From: Garcia nutans
Lineage: Eukaryota; Streptophyta; Magnoliopsida; Malpighiales; Euphorbiaceae
DNA: 64,000 nt
Direction: 5' to 3'
Assembly: GCA_947685225.1 (NCBI GenBank)
Contig: CANTUV010000007.1
Location: 17,504,501-17,568,500, forward strand
Under the pieces are notes generated by a model. It worked only from the letters and a program-made list of their open reading frames with translations. It did no database searches and was not told the origin of the DNA. The position numbers and the translations under genes are program-made. Each line of letters opens with the position of its first letter. Position 1 is the stretch's first letter. Shown piece after piece: positions 47,395 through 59,066 of the stretch.

Positions 47395-47409
47395 GTTTGC
47401 CCCCTGCTT
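47395..47409 (-). other. Gag-only element polypurine tract
   Basis: On the - strand AAGCAGGGGGCAAAC directly precedes the TGTAGACC start of the 3' LTR. Confidence 0.75.
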
Positions 47410-47480
47410 GAAAAATCTGAAACTTTAGTGAAAGAGTGTGAAAAGTAGTAAGACTTAATTTTTGAGATGGTTGAGGTTTT

Positions 47481-48745
47481 GGGTTCTGGACCCGGTTTGA
47501 GTTCTGGACTCAAGGATAAATTCTAGGTTCTAGACCTAAGGAAAATTTTGGGTTCTGGACCTGGTTCGAGTTCTGGACTCAAGGATGATTCTAGGTTCTC
47601 GACCTAAGGAAATTTTGGGTTCTGGACCCGAGCTAAGTTCTGGACTTAGAAATAATTCTAGGTTCTGGACCTAAGAAAAATTTGGGTTCTGGACCCAGTT
47701 CGAGTTCTGGACTCAAGGATGATTCTAGGTTCTGGACCTAAAGGAAAATTTGGGTTCTGGACCCGGTTCGAGTTCTGGACTCAAGGACAATTCTAGGTTC
47801 TGGACCTAAGAAAAATTTGGGTTCTGAACCCGGTTCGAGTTCTGGACTCAAGGATAATTCTAGGTTCTCGACCTAAGAAAAATTTGGGTTCTAGGCCCTG
47901 TTCAAGATTTGGATACTCTATCCTAAACTAGATTTGGATACTCAACCCTAAATTGGATTTGGATACTTGATCTAAACTGGATTTGGATACTCGATCCTAA
48001 ATTGGATTTGGATACTCAATCTAAACTGGATTTGGATACTCGATCCTAAATTGGATTTGGATACTTGATCCTAAAATGGATTTGGATACTCGATCCTAAA
48101 CTTGATTTGGATACTCGATCCTAACTGGATTTGGATACTCGATCATAAATTAGATTGGGATACTCGATCTAAACTGGATTTGGATACTCGATCATAAATT
48201 AGATTGGGATACTCGATCTAAAATGGATTTGGATACTCGATCCTAAATTGGATTTGGATACTCGACCCTAAATTGGATTGGGATACTCGATCTTAAACTT
48301 GATTTGGATACTCGATCCTATTTGGATTTGGATACTCGATCCTAAATCGAATTTGGGTACTTTGACCCAAGATTTGAATTTGATTTGAGTACTGGACCCG
48401 AGAATGGGTGCTTGGACCCTAGATTGGGTACTTGGACCCGAGCTTGAATTAATTTGGGTACTTGGACCCTAGATTGGGTGCTTGGACCCAAGATTGAGTT
48501 TGACTGACCTTTTATTATTTGAGAAATCTGACTGCTCCGATTATTCTATGCATTGTCGTTCACCTTGAAAAATGGATCTTCCTTCTTTGAGATCAAGTCT
48601 TCATTCTTGCAAATGGATCTTCATCCTTTGAACTGGATCTTCATCCTTGGCATCGAGTTTTCACCCTTTGAAAATGGATCTTCATCCTTTGGACTTTGGG
48701 TCTTCACCCTTGAAACATGGATCTTTATCCATTGGAGGTCGGGTC
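47481..48745. repeat. Four adjacent minisatellite blocks
   Basis: Block a (47481-47900) has a 67-69-bp unit with GGGTTCTGGACCCGGTTCGA. Block b (47905-48350) has a 25-26-bp unit GGATTTGGATACTCGATCC. Block c (48355-48505) has GGGTACTTGGACCC-type units. Block d (48563-48745) has GGATCTTCATCCTTTGA-type units. All lie in the non-coding 3' part of the element, between gag and the 3' LTR. Confidence 0.9.
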
Positions 48746-50455
48746 TTTACCCTGGCTTCAGCTCTTTTAGCTAGATTGGTCTTTTGTCTTTTGCATCTTC
48801 ATTCTTTTGAGAGTTCTAATGTTCCATTCTTTTGTTCTTCCTTTTGCAAAGATTTAGCTATTTTTAATTGGACCTTATATCCTCTCCTTGCCCCCCTGTG
48901 TGGCGAAATACAAGTGAGTTTGAAAATATTCAATATAAAAAATTGAAAAGGAGAAACTTTGCCCCCTGTGTAGGCTCAAACCCATGATTTTTCTATGCGG
49001 ACTCTGATTGATGTTATTGTTTAGTTCTTCGCACAAGCACGTATTTTTTCTCTTTGCAAGATTACTAGAGCTTTCTCAAGCAATGGGCTTTCTATGCCCC
49101 CCTGATTTGATATCTTTTTTTGATTCTTTACTTTGCAGGGTGTTGCTGTTCATTTTGCCAAAGAATAGACAACCCAAGATAAGAAAGTACGATGTGATAT
49201 GCTCATGTATGCATGAATAATACTTACAGTTGTTCCATCGACTCACAGACCGAGGTGATCAGCAGAAGTGTTCTCATTGGTTCCCTTTTGATGCTTGTTC
49301 AAGTCTTGCATTGCAATGATCGAAAGCTTTGCATTTGTGGCTTTTATCTTTAAGATGATGAAAACACGAGTGGTGGAGACCCTAAGCAGTAGAGTCAGGG
49401 ATACATCCTTTTCAAACTATTTTTTCAGCATGTCGGCTGATAGCTTCTTCATGACCTTGCCAATAATCATTTCAACAGACTTCCCTTAACTTGAAGGCTT
49501 TGTATGACAAAACATTTTTTGAATTTTTTTTTGAATTTTTTTGAATTTTGATTTTGAAATCAAATGTTGGCTTTGTCAAATCAATGTCAATGTACCTCAG
49601 GACTTGATTTTCCAAATTAATATATATCTATAACATGACAACCCTAGTTATCGTACTAAACTCAGGAATCATTTCTATTTAAACAAGAACTGTTGCACTT
49701 CAGATAGGCACATACACATTACTTAGCCAAAGGTCTCATTTGAGTTTAAATATTGTCTATCTCATATGCATGTTTATCCAAACTATCTCCACTAATAGAC
49801 TCTAGCTACCAAGAGAGATCAATAAGTCTTTGATAGGCTTGAAACGGGGTCTATAAGGGACATGGGTTAAATGAAGGCTATTTTGAGATAGGAGCTGATG
49901 TGACACAATGGACAAACCCTCACACTATAAATTTCTTGTTTGAATTTTAGGCAGCTTGGAGGCAATCTTGCTAGACTCCAAAATCCTTCTATATTCTTGG
50001 AATTAATCTGGATCTTGATTAGGATAGTCTTTGTCCTTGCAAAAAGTTTGTTACCCAAATTTGTTTCTTTTCTTCTTTTCCCTTTTCTTTCCTCTTTGTT
50101 TTTCTTACTCTTCCCTTTTCTTTTTTTTTTTCTTTTCTCTTCCCTTTCTTTTATCATTTTGTCCTTCTTTCTTGTAGGACTATCAAGTACAGAACTTTTA
50201 AGAACTGGATAGTCTTCCTCCTTTTCTCTAATTTTGGATTGAATCTTTCAAGTCAAACCGTCCTTATAAACCAAATGGAAGCCTTTTGTTGTCTTAGGTA
50301 AAAGAGAACTCAGTTGGCTTTTTGAACCATTTTGGGTTTTCTTTTCTTTTTCTTCTTTTTTTTTCTTTTTTTCTTTCTCTTTTTTCTTTTTTAGCTCTAA
50401 AAGAGTCGTCTTGTTTGTACTAACTTAGGCTTCCAATAATGGATAAGTGGAGTAA

Positions 50456-50638
50456 CATAAATATTCTTTAATAGGGATAAATCATTTGTTACTCTAATGT
50501 TGTTTTGATATATTGACATAAATATTCTTTAATAGGGATAAATCATTTGTTACTCTAATGTTGTTTTGATATATTGACATAAATATTCTTTAATAGGGAT
50601 AAATCATTTGTTACTCTAATATTGTTTTGATATATTGG
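50456..50638. repeat. 61-bp unit in three near-identical copies
   Basis: Units starting ACATAAATATTCTTTAATAG occur at about 50456, 50517 and 50578. The only substitution I see within them is ATGTTG to ATATTG in the third copy. Confidence 0.92.
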
Positions 50639-50650
50639 AGATATTAAGGG

Positions 50651-50758
50651 AACTTCAACTACCCTTATGGTCTTGAAAACTTCAACTATCCTTATGGTCT
50701 TGAAAACATCAACTATCTTTATGGTCTTGAGAACTTCAACTATCTTCATGACCTTGAC
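50651..50758. repeat. 27-bp unit, four copies
   Basis: Variants of AACTTCAACTATCCTTATGG followed by TCTTGAA repeat in tandem. Confidence 0.85.
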
Positions 50759-51332
50759 TAATCATTGCTTTCTTTTGATCTTCTTGCCTCTTCATCTTAG
50801 TGATCATAAGACTTGTCAAAAGTATCACAACAGCTCAGGGCAGGTTGTTGGGGTTATATGCCAATGAAAAGAAAGCTGAAATTTTATGAAGGCTCAAAGG
50901 GATAACTAGGGATTGATATTTAATTAGGTGGATACTAGCTGTTGGCTAACCAAACAATGCCTAGATCATTTCTCCCTTAAATAAGTAGAGTTCAATTTCG
51001 CCTCGAAAGTTTTTTCAAAGCATGTTTTAAGACTGACTAGGACCTAGATAAAGATAATTATGCAGGAGCCCTCTCTAAGTAAGCATATACAATTCAATGC
51101 TATAGAGCAATTCCCTCTCCTAGTAAAGTCATTCGAGTCATGATGCATAAATGAACTATCAAGTTAGATTCCTCATTGGTTGAGCCTCAAAATGAACAAA
51201 GACTAACAAAAATTTTGATGAAAGTAATTTATTCAAGCAACTTTAAATTTAAAAAAACAAGATTGTTCCAATTTAATATTAAAGAAAGAAAAATTAAGAA
51301 GCAATATTCAAGCTAAGGAAAGTTTGTTGCAT

Positions 51333-52731
51333 TTAAGCTTCTTTTTCTTTCATATCTTCAATATCCCCATCTTGAAAGGATGATAAAACAAAATCTTCTT
51401 CCAATCCTTTTCCCACCATGAAGGTTGCTGGTGGAGGCACTCTTCCAAATTTAGGAAAAGGGTTGTTCTTGGTATTGGGCTTATCCGGCTCGGGTAGCTT
51501 GCCACTATCAATCAAATCTTGGATCTCATGCCTTAGACGAGCACATTTATCTATTTCATGCCCTCGCATTTGATGAAATTGATAGAACGCCTCGGCATTG
51601 AAGTTTGGTGGCAATGGATTATGTAAAGGTCGAGGAGCTAACGGTTGTAACAACCCTTTCTTTTGCAGCTTGTCAAAGACTCAAGACAAAGGCTTCCCCA
51701 GATCTGAGAATTATCTTTTATTCCCTTGACCGGTTACATTAACATCAACTTCTTTTTGTGTGCTTTGATTTTTAGGCTGGTTGTTCCCTTTCTTATTCCT
51801 TCTTATTGAAAAGCGATTCTTCTCCCTTTCCCACTCTTCAATTTGTAGACCAGCTTGGAGAAGATCTTTGAAATCCCTTATAAGGGTGTGAGACATCCTT
51901 TCACGGAGATTAGGCAACACCCCTCTCACGATCATCCTTATTTGATCAGATTCATCGAGCCTTTTCTTAAGCAAAGCAACCTTATTTCTCCATCTCTTCA
52001 CATAGTCCACAAAATTCTCATTTGGCCTTTGCCTAATGGACTCCACTTCCATTAAGGTAACTTCTAACTCAACATTATATCCATATTGTTGGATGAAGGC
52101 TTTGTAAAGTAGATCCTAACTCTTTTGTGTTCCATCATCTAAGGTATTGAACCAATTTTGGACAACAGGGTCCAATGAGAGCATAAAGTACCTTAGGATT
52201 TGAGCCTTAGCAGCTCAGGCAGATTGCATGGTAGTGATATACTGCTTCACATGAAGATGAGGATTTCTAGTACCATTGTATCTAGCAAAGGATGACATCT
52301 TGAATTTGTATGGGACTTCTTCATCTAGCTCAAATAATTTGTCAACTTCGGACATTTCTTCGGTTTTCAGTTTCTTCTCAAATTTCTTTTCTAAATCAGC
52401 AATCATCTTTTCAACATCGGATGTCTCGGTCTTTTCCATAGTTGCCTTTTCACCAACCTTTGGTTCTTTTCTTCTTTTCTTGAATATCTTGGTAGTATTG
52501 AGCTCAATCATCATCATCATCAATGATCACCTTATCATCATCAAAAACCACTTCACTAACTTTGGTCTTCCCTTTGTCCTTTGGTTTCTTAGTGCTAGCA
52601 GATGCCTCGGCATGGTTCTCTAAGATTGCAGTCAATTGGTTCTTCATGGTCTCAGCTAGGGCCTCTTTGATTTCTTCCATCTTGGCATTGAGGGCCTCAT
52701 CCACCATCCTTTGAATTTGTTCGGGCTCCAT
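51333..52731 (-). pseudogene. Tat/Ogre-type gag, disrupted
   Basis: The capsid protein gene of the retroelement starts at MEPEQIQRMVDEALNAK (52731). A charged coiled-coil-like region follows. Then come the core gag words KMSSFARYNGTRNPHLHVKQ, RPNENFVDYVKRWRNKV and RMIVRGVLPNLRERM, and a zinc-knuckle-like tail (QFHQMRGHEIDKCARL, HEIQDLIDSGKLPEPDKP). It is broken by a frameshift in a run of GAT codons (near 52510), and by stops near 52213, 52120 and 51710. The family resemblance is to gag of Tat/Ogre elements. The product is not functional in this copy. Confidence 0.85.
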
Positions 52732-53638
52732 TATTTTAGGTGAGCAAGTGATTGAGTCGTTGCTAGATACTTCGTCTCCGGCGTAGGCTGGATTGTTGTA
52801 AGCTTTTGAACTATCGTAATCCAGGGCTGTGAGCCAGAGAGGATTAATGATATGAGATGTAAATGTATGCATGTATGCATGAATGCACAAACAATCAACA
52901 AATAAGGATAAACAGGACGTTCCTTCCAACCTTATAACATCCACACACGAATGGTGAGTCTCTTTTCCTAGGTATATGGTTAACAAAATACCAACATGGG
53001 GTATCTTGCTTTTGAATAATTCCCTCGGACGTTTCAACCAATAGTTATATTTTCAAAAATGGAAATCAATCCATGATAATTCACATTAATTAGGTTTTAA
53101 TCCATTCAACCAGCTAAAGTAGCTTTTATGCTATATTGGATTAAAACTAAATTAAGAGGTTTATTATAGATAGATTTCTCACTTGAAAAGAGTAACTAAT
53201 GGTTCATGCCAAAAACAAGCCCATGGTTAGTTTATTCTTAGTGTAAACTAGGCCCACAATTGATTTTTGGTATTCCATAATTGACCTAAATATTTTTGCA
53301 AGCTCTTTGTAAGAAAAAATTGGGTGAAAAATAGTTTTGTTTCTAAGTCCATTGTAAAAGATTTTAGAAAAATGGATTTTGGGCTTAGTATTTGGGCCAT
53401 GGGCCAAAGAATTTTTGATTTGTTTTTAGAAAAGTCTTATGTCCAAAGACCATCTTGAAAAATTTTGAAAATAGTTTTGGTCTTTTGGATTTTAAAGAAA
53501 AATTTATTTTAAGCTTACAATATACTTAGGTCATATTAGAAAAAGAACAAACCAAATAAGCCATGATTTAGACTAAGATAAACTAACAATAGTCAAACAA
53601 CATGAATTAGGGGTAAACCTAAGGAAAGTAACTAGGCT
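52732..53638. other. Leader region of the gag-only element
   Basis: Non-coding, with no recognisable PBS near the truncated 5' LTR. A short repeat ATGTATGCATGTATGCATGA lies near 52862. Confidence 0.6.
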
Positions 53639-55443
53639 AATGGACACCCATCCGAAGATGGAAACATGTCCTTACATCACATGCCTAGATAGGACACCCA
53701 CCAAAAGGTAGAAATATGCCCTTTATATAGGTTCTAAAATAGAAAAGCAAATTAATTACATGATGTTTAACTAATAACGTACCCACCAAGTGGAAACATA
53801 CCTCTTACAACTTTTGAAAATCTGAATTAATTGATAAAAGTAAATAACCATTCATCATAAATAAATCATTCATCAAAGGTATTAAATATCAATAGAAAGT
53901 AAACATCCATCCATGATAAATAAAATAAACCAAGCATTGAACTTACATAAATTAAAGCATATAAAATAAATCAAAATATAATCAAATATGGAATTGAATA
54001 AAGCAAAATAAAAGTTCAATTATAGCTACTGTGACTTTTTGTGGAATTAAAATAAATTAGGGTTTTATGTTTTAAAAGGTTGGTAAGACTCTTTGATTAA
54101 CTAAATTAATATTTGAATGGTGAAATCATGAAACTAGGGTTTTAGACACTTTAAAATACTTTTGATTCATGTTTTTAAATGATGATTTCAAGCTACTGTG
54201 TAAAATTTAAAGTATTTGTGTTTTAATGGTTTTTAATGTTTTAAAGGATTAAGGTTTAGAAAAAGTTAGGGTTTAAGGTTTTAAAGGGGTTAAAGCTTAA
54301 TATTTTAGGTTTTAGTGTTTTAGAATTAGGGTCTCGGGTGATGAATTTGAATTAGGATTTAGAAAGACAATTTGATGATTTCATGAGGTTTTATGAATTT
54401 AAACAAATGGATTAAAGTTTTTATAAATAGAAAAGATGTTTTTTAAGGTTTTTTGGAAGAAACAGAACCTAATTTAAACTTTTGAAGAAAAAAGAATCAA
54501 ATTTTGGTTTTGTTGAAAAATAAGTTTAATTAAGGTTTTAAGATTTTGAAGAGGTAAAAATAACAATTTTAAGTCTTTTTGGAAAAATAAAGTAACGTAT
54601 TAGTATTTTTAACTTTGGAAAACTAAATTAAAGTCCTAAGATTTTAACTTTTGAAAAACACAAAATCCTAGTTTTAGCTACTGTGAAAAAATAAAACAAA
54701 AAAGAATTTAATACATACCTCCTTTTGTTGATTTTCCAAAAATAATCCTTCTTGGATGAACAAGAACAAAGACAATTGCTGCCTTTGAATTGCTTAAATC
54801 GTGTCCCTGCTGTTCCAGAAAAAGAAATTGAATTGCTCCCTTTTCCTTCACTGATTTGGTTTCAAATTTTCAAGCCTCTGTTGCTTATTCGACCTCCTCA
54901 AATTTAATTGTCTTTGGTCCTTATTTATAGTGGTTTGATGTAGTTTATTCTTAATTAGTTAAGGCAAGTAATATTAATAAAAAAAAGAAACCGAAACCTA
55001 ATTGAATTAGATTTCGAAAAATTTGCGTCGAAAAAATTGTGCTGCCGAAAAAAATTGCCGAAGGAAAAAATGCGCTGACGAAAAAATTCTGCCGCAGGAA
55101 ACTGCTGCAGGGGCGGGCTGCAGGCGAAATAGAAAATCTATTTCGCTCGCAGGAAAATCCTGCGAGCAAAATAGAAAAGCTATTTCACCCGCAGGAATTT
55201 CCTGCGGGCGAAATGCCCACGGGCCCGCGCGACAATTTTTTCGTCGCCGATTTTTTCGACTCTGATTTTTATTTTTATTTTTTGATTTTGATTTGTTTAT
55301 TTTTATTTTTTATTAATAAAAATTAGATAATAAAGCAAAAAAATATTTAATTAAAATTATTTTGGACCAATTAGACAATAAAAATCATTATGGACTAAAT
55401 AAAAAATATTGAACCGGATTTATTCAAAAATTAAGGGTCTACA
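53639..55443 (-). repeat. Gag-only element 5' LTR, 3' end missing
   Basis: It aligns with 45557-47394 from AATGGACACCCATCC onward but lacks the roughly 388 bp that end in GCTCACA. The PBS expected just beyond has also gone, which points to a deletion spanning the LTR/leader junction. Confidence 0.85.
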
Positions 55444-56620
55444 TATGAGTTTTGATATCAGTTGTTATGAGTTAGTTTAATTGCTATGAGTTTGATATGA
55501 GTTTGGTATGAGTTAGTATGAGTTGACATGAGTTAGAAATTAGTTGGTATGAGTTTGGTATGAGTTGATATTAGTTTGATATGGGTTATTATGAGTTTGT
55601 ATTATTGATATAAGTTTTGATATGTGTTGTTAAGAGTTAGTTTAATTAGTATGATTTTGGTATGTGTTGGTATGAGTTTGATATGAGTTAGTATGAATTG
55701 GTATGAGTCTGATATGAGTTTGTATTATTCATATGAGTTTGATATGAATTGGTATGGGTTAGTATGAGTTTTGATATGAGTTAGTTTAATTGGTATGAGT
55801 TTGATATGAGTTTGGTATAAGTGGATATGAGTTAGAAATTAGTATGGGTTAGTATGAATTTTGATATGAGTTGTTATGAGTTAGTTTAATTGGTATGAGT
55901 TTGATAAGAGTTTGGTATGAGTTTTGATATGAGTTAGAAATTAGTTGGTGAGCTTAGTATGAGTTGGTATTAGTTTGATATGGGTTACTATGAGTTGTTA
56001 TGAGTTGGTATGAGTTTGATATGAGTTTTTATTATTGATATGTGTTTTGATATGAGTTGTTATGAGTTAGTTTAATTGCTATGTGTTTTGACATGAGTTT
56101 TGTATAAGTTGATATGAGTTAGTATGAGTTTATATGAGTTAGAGGTATGATCTTGGTATGAGTTGGTATCAGTTTGATATGGGTTACTATGAGTTTATAT
56201 TATTGGTATGAGTTTTGATATGAGTTATTGTGAGTTAGTTTAATTGGTATGATTTTGGTATGAGTTGGTAAGAGTTTGGTATGAGTTAGTATGAATTGGT
56301 ATGAGTTTGATATGAGTTTGTATTATTGATATGAGTTTGAAATGAGTTGGTATGGGTTAGTATGAGTTTTGATATGAGTTGTTATGAGATAGTTTAATTG
56401 GTATGAGTTTGATATGAGTTTGGTATGAGTTGGTATGAGTTTGAAATTAGTTGGTATGAGTTGGTATGTATTGGTATCAGTTTGATATCAGTTAGTATGA
56501 GTTGGTATGAGTTTTATATGAGTTAATATGAGTTGGTATGAGTTAATATGAGTTCGTATGAATTTGTATGAGTTTGAATTTAGTTAGTATGAGTTGGTAT
56601 GAATTACTATGAGTTGAGAT
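55444..56620 (+). repeat. GRTATGAGTT minisatellite, block 3
   Basis: Continuation of block 2 after the second retrotransposon, same unit and orientation. It ends at the beginning of the Ulp1-like remnant. Confidence 0.95.
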
Positions 56621-59066
56621 GTGTATGATTTTGTCATGAGCTGTTTTGATGTTGGAAATTTTTTCCTTGATGTTGGAAATTTTTTCCTAATGTTTGGAAT
56701 TGTTGAGTTTTGTTTAATAACAGGGCTAAATTATAGTGGCCTAAAAAACATGGTTGGGGGGGACTATACTCTTAGTTCATTGCTATGGTGGATGAACATG
56801 GGAGAGATTGTATGATGAATTTAAAAAATGCAAGGATGTTGAGTTGCAAATAAAATTAGGAGTAGCTTGCTTGGTTGAAATGTTGATTTTGGGAAAGGGT
56901 AAGACTACAATGGTTGATCCTAAAATATTAGCTCTTGTAGATGATGTTGAGGCATTCAACAACGTCGCATGGGGGGTTTGTGAGCTGGAAATTCCTGTAT
57001 TCGATGTTGAAAGAATCCCTAGAAAAATTGAAGAGCAAAGTGGTGGGCACCTATTCTATCATTGGTTTTTCTTATGCCTTGACCATATTTTGTCTAGAGG
57101 TAATTCCTAATTTATAAGAGCTAGGGGTAAAGAGATGCGAAAATGGGTTGTCGTGATTGATGAACTAGAAAATATCTATAAAATATCCATACCCACAAAT
57201 TTGTTCGAAGTTATCGCAACAGTTATTTTACTTGATATGAGTTTGTTATTTTGTATTTTCCCAGCACAAATGTTATTATATTGTTTACACATATTAAATC
57301 AATATGTTAATGTATAGGAGCTGACTACTGTAGAAATGAAAATAACAAATGTTGAGGCTGATTCTCCTAATTTATAAGGAATTTACCGAAAGGAAATCCA
57401 TAGACACTCGAAAAAGGAAAAAATTACTAACCCTCAGGTATTTCTTGCATCTTTTTCTGTTTATGGGATCATAATGCTTATCAATATAACTAGTTTAGCT
57501 TTCTAATTACTATTTAATTTTTCAGGAAACTCGAGTTGATAGCAAACCAGTTAGTGAAAATGAAGAAAAAATGTTCAAAATATTTGAACGCAGAAGCAAA
57601 AGGAAGCAAGATCCGAGTGTCATGCATGAAAGAAAAATGCATATGGATGTAGATATGGAGAAGAATAAAATGGATTTGCATATATCACAACTGGAGTGTA
57701 GATGCAGTGCATTAAAAAGTGAAAATGCACTGCAAACTCAATTGAATAAAGAGCTGAATGCTACCATTTCCTGGTTGAGTGACAGACTCATAGCCTTAGA
57801 AGCAAATGAACATAAAAGGGCCACAAAGAAGAGAAAAACCAAAGAAAAGGAGGCCTCTATAACTTAAAAGGAAAATGAAGAGGTAAAGGATGAAAGAAAA
57901 TAGATTCATAAAGAAAAAGACAGTGAAGGTGAAGAAAAGGCAGAGGCTGTGGAAGAAAAAGTAAATGAAAAGAAACACTAGGATTGGATTCTACAATGTG
58001 TGCACCTCTAGATGAGTATGACGTTTATACTAAATCCAAGTTATTTGTTGTAAAATTTTATAAATGCACATATACTAATTACTTAAAATATCACTACTTG
58101 TAGAAAAGAAAGTTCAATGGCGGCCGAGGATATGATGCAGCTCAGCATATCATTGGTTGAAGCGATGGAGACCACGTATGAGGAACATAAGAAGAAACTT
58201 TTACACATGTCGAACACTAAATACATTGGTGATGAGTGGACTCTTGAAGGAAGAGTGCAGCATAGAAAAAGGAGCAAACGTCTTCAAGTCATGTGCCGAA
58301 GATGGCGGATGAAGTTACATATGCACCTATTCTTCCCTTGGATCCTTTCTCACCCCCATCTGCTGATTAGTGCCGAAGTTTTGATAATTGGTAGCATATT
58401 CATTTTGATAACTATAAGCAGTAAGCTGCACTTTAATTACAGATTTTGGTTTTCACATTAATTATATTTAGATATAGACAAATTATTCTTCCAAGCAAAT
58501 AAACATAATAGTATTTTGATATATAACAGTGATCCAAAAGTGAACCAACCTTTGCCAGAGGGTGAGATCTATGATTTCACAGTGCATTCCATGAATTATA
58601 AGGATTTTTGGTATCAATTATGAGTACTCCAAGTTTGGCTATCTAACGATGTAAGATTTTCAATATAAATGCATCTTGTTGGATATTACATTGCAAATCA
58701 TTGTATTATCAAATTAATATTAATGTGTTTTTATTGAATTATAGGAAATTGATGTCATATTATATTATATGCGACAAAAATAGAAAAAGACATGTGGGTC
58801 TTGCTATGTCAATTAAATTTTTATGTCATGTCATAAAGAGTTCAAAAAGAAAAACTGGATGACTCCCATTTATTTAACAAATTTTCTTGAGGGCAAGCAC
58901 AAGTATGGTAAACATGTCAAGGATGTTGACATCATTTATCTACCAGTCAATCAATCCAGACACCACTGATTTCTTATAGAAATAACTCTACCTAAGTGGT
59001 CAATAAAGATATATGATTCATTATATGCAGACGCCTACAGAAGCAATAAAACAACATATAAAATTA
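56621..59066 (+). pseudogene. Ulp1-protease-like gene of a Mutator-like element, broken
   Basis: Fragments in order. First is a DUF1985-like segment (VEFCLITGLNYSGLKNMVGG, 56690; frameshift near 56805; then YDEFKKCKDVELQIKLGVAC and LFYHWFFLCLDHILSRG). Next is a Lys/Glu-rich coiled-coil segment (57571-57980), then SLVEAMETTYEEHKKKL (58150) with a frameshift near 58270 into ADEVTYAPILPLDPFSPPSA. Last comes the C48 protease core: DFTVHSMNYKDFWYQL, WLSND followed by a GT intron start, EIDVILYYMRQK and VDIIYLPVN. The catalytic His (RHH-stop-FLIEI, where W is expected) and catalytic Asp (IYDSL) are visible. The Gln and Cys that should follow are missing, because the inverted minisatellite starts there. 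Such genes are known in KAONASHI-type plant MULEs. Stops and frameshifts make it non-functional. Confidence 0.75.

Larger units (their letters stand above)
48746..51332. other. Non-coding interior of the gag-only element
   Basis: No pol motif on either strand. It includes the repeats at 50456-50638 and 50651-50758 and CT-rich stretches (50060-50160, 50336-50395). This is where protease, reverse transcriptase and integrase would be in an autonomous element. Confidence 0.75.
45169..55443 (-). mobile_element. Gag-only Tat/Ogre-type LTR retrotransposon (TR-GAG like)
   Basis: This is a 10.3-kb element on the - strand. It is flanked by a perfect 5-bp duplication TATGA (45164-45168 and 55444-55448) and is bounded by TGTAGACCCTTAA on the right and GCTCACA on the left. 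It has two LTRs (the right one truncated), a broken gag and a long non-coding remainder. No protease, reverse transcriptase or integrase motif is present. Non-autonomous LTR elements with only gag are known in plants as TR-GAG; they depend on an autonomous partner. A sample of the LTRs shows about 4% mismatch. Confidence 0.85.

Noticed and set aside
48553..48946. Frames of 73 and 99 codons with repeated Trp/Phe/Ser-rich residues
   Set aside because: They read through minisatellite block d in the non-coding part of the gag-only element.
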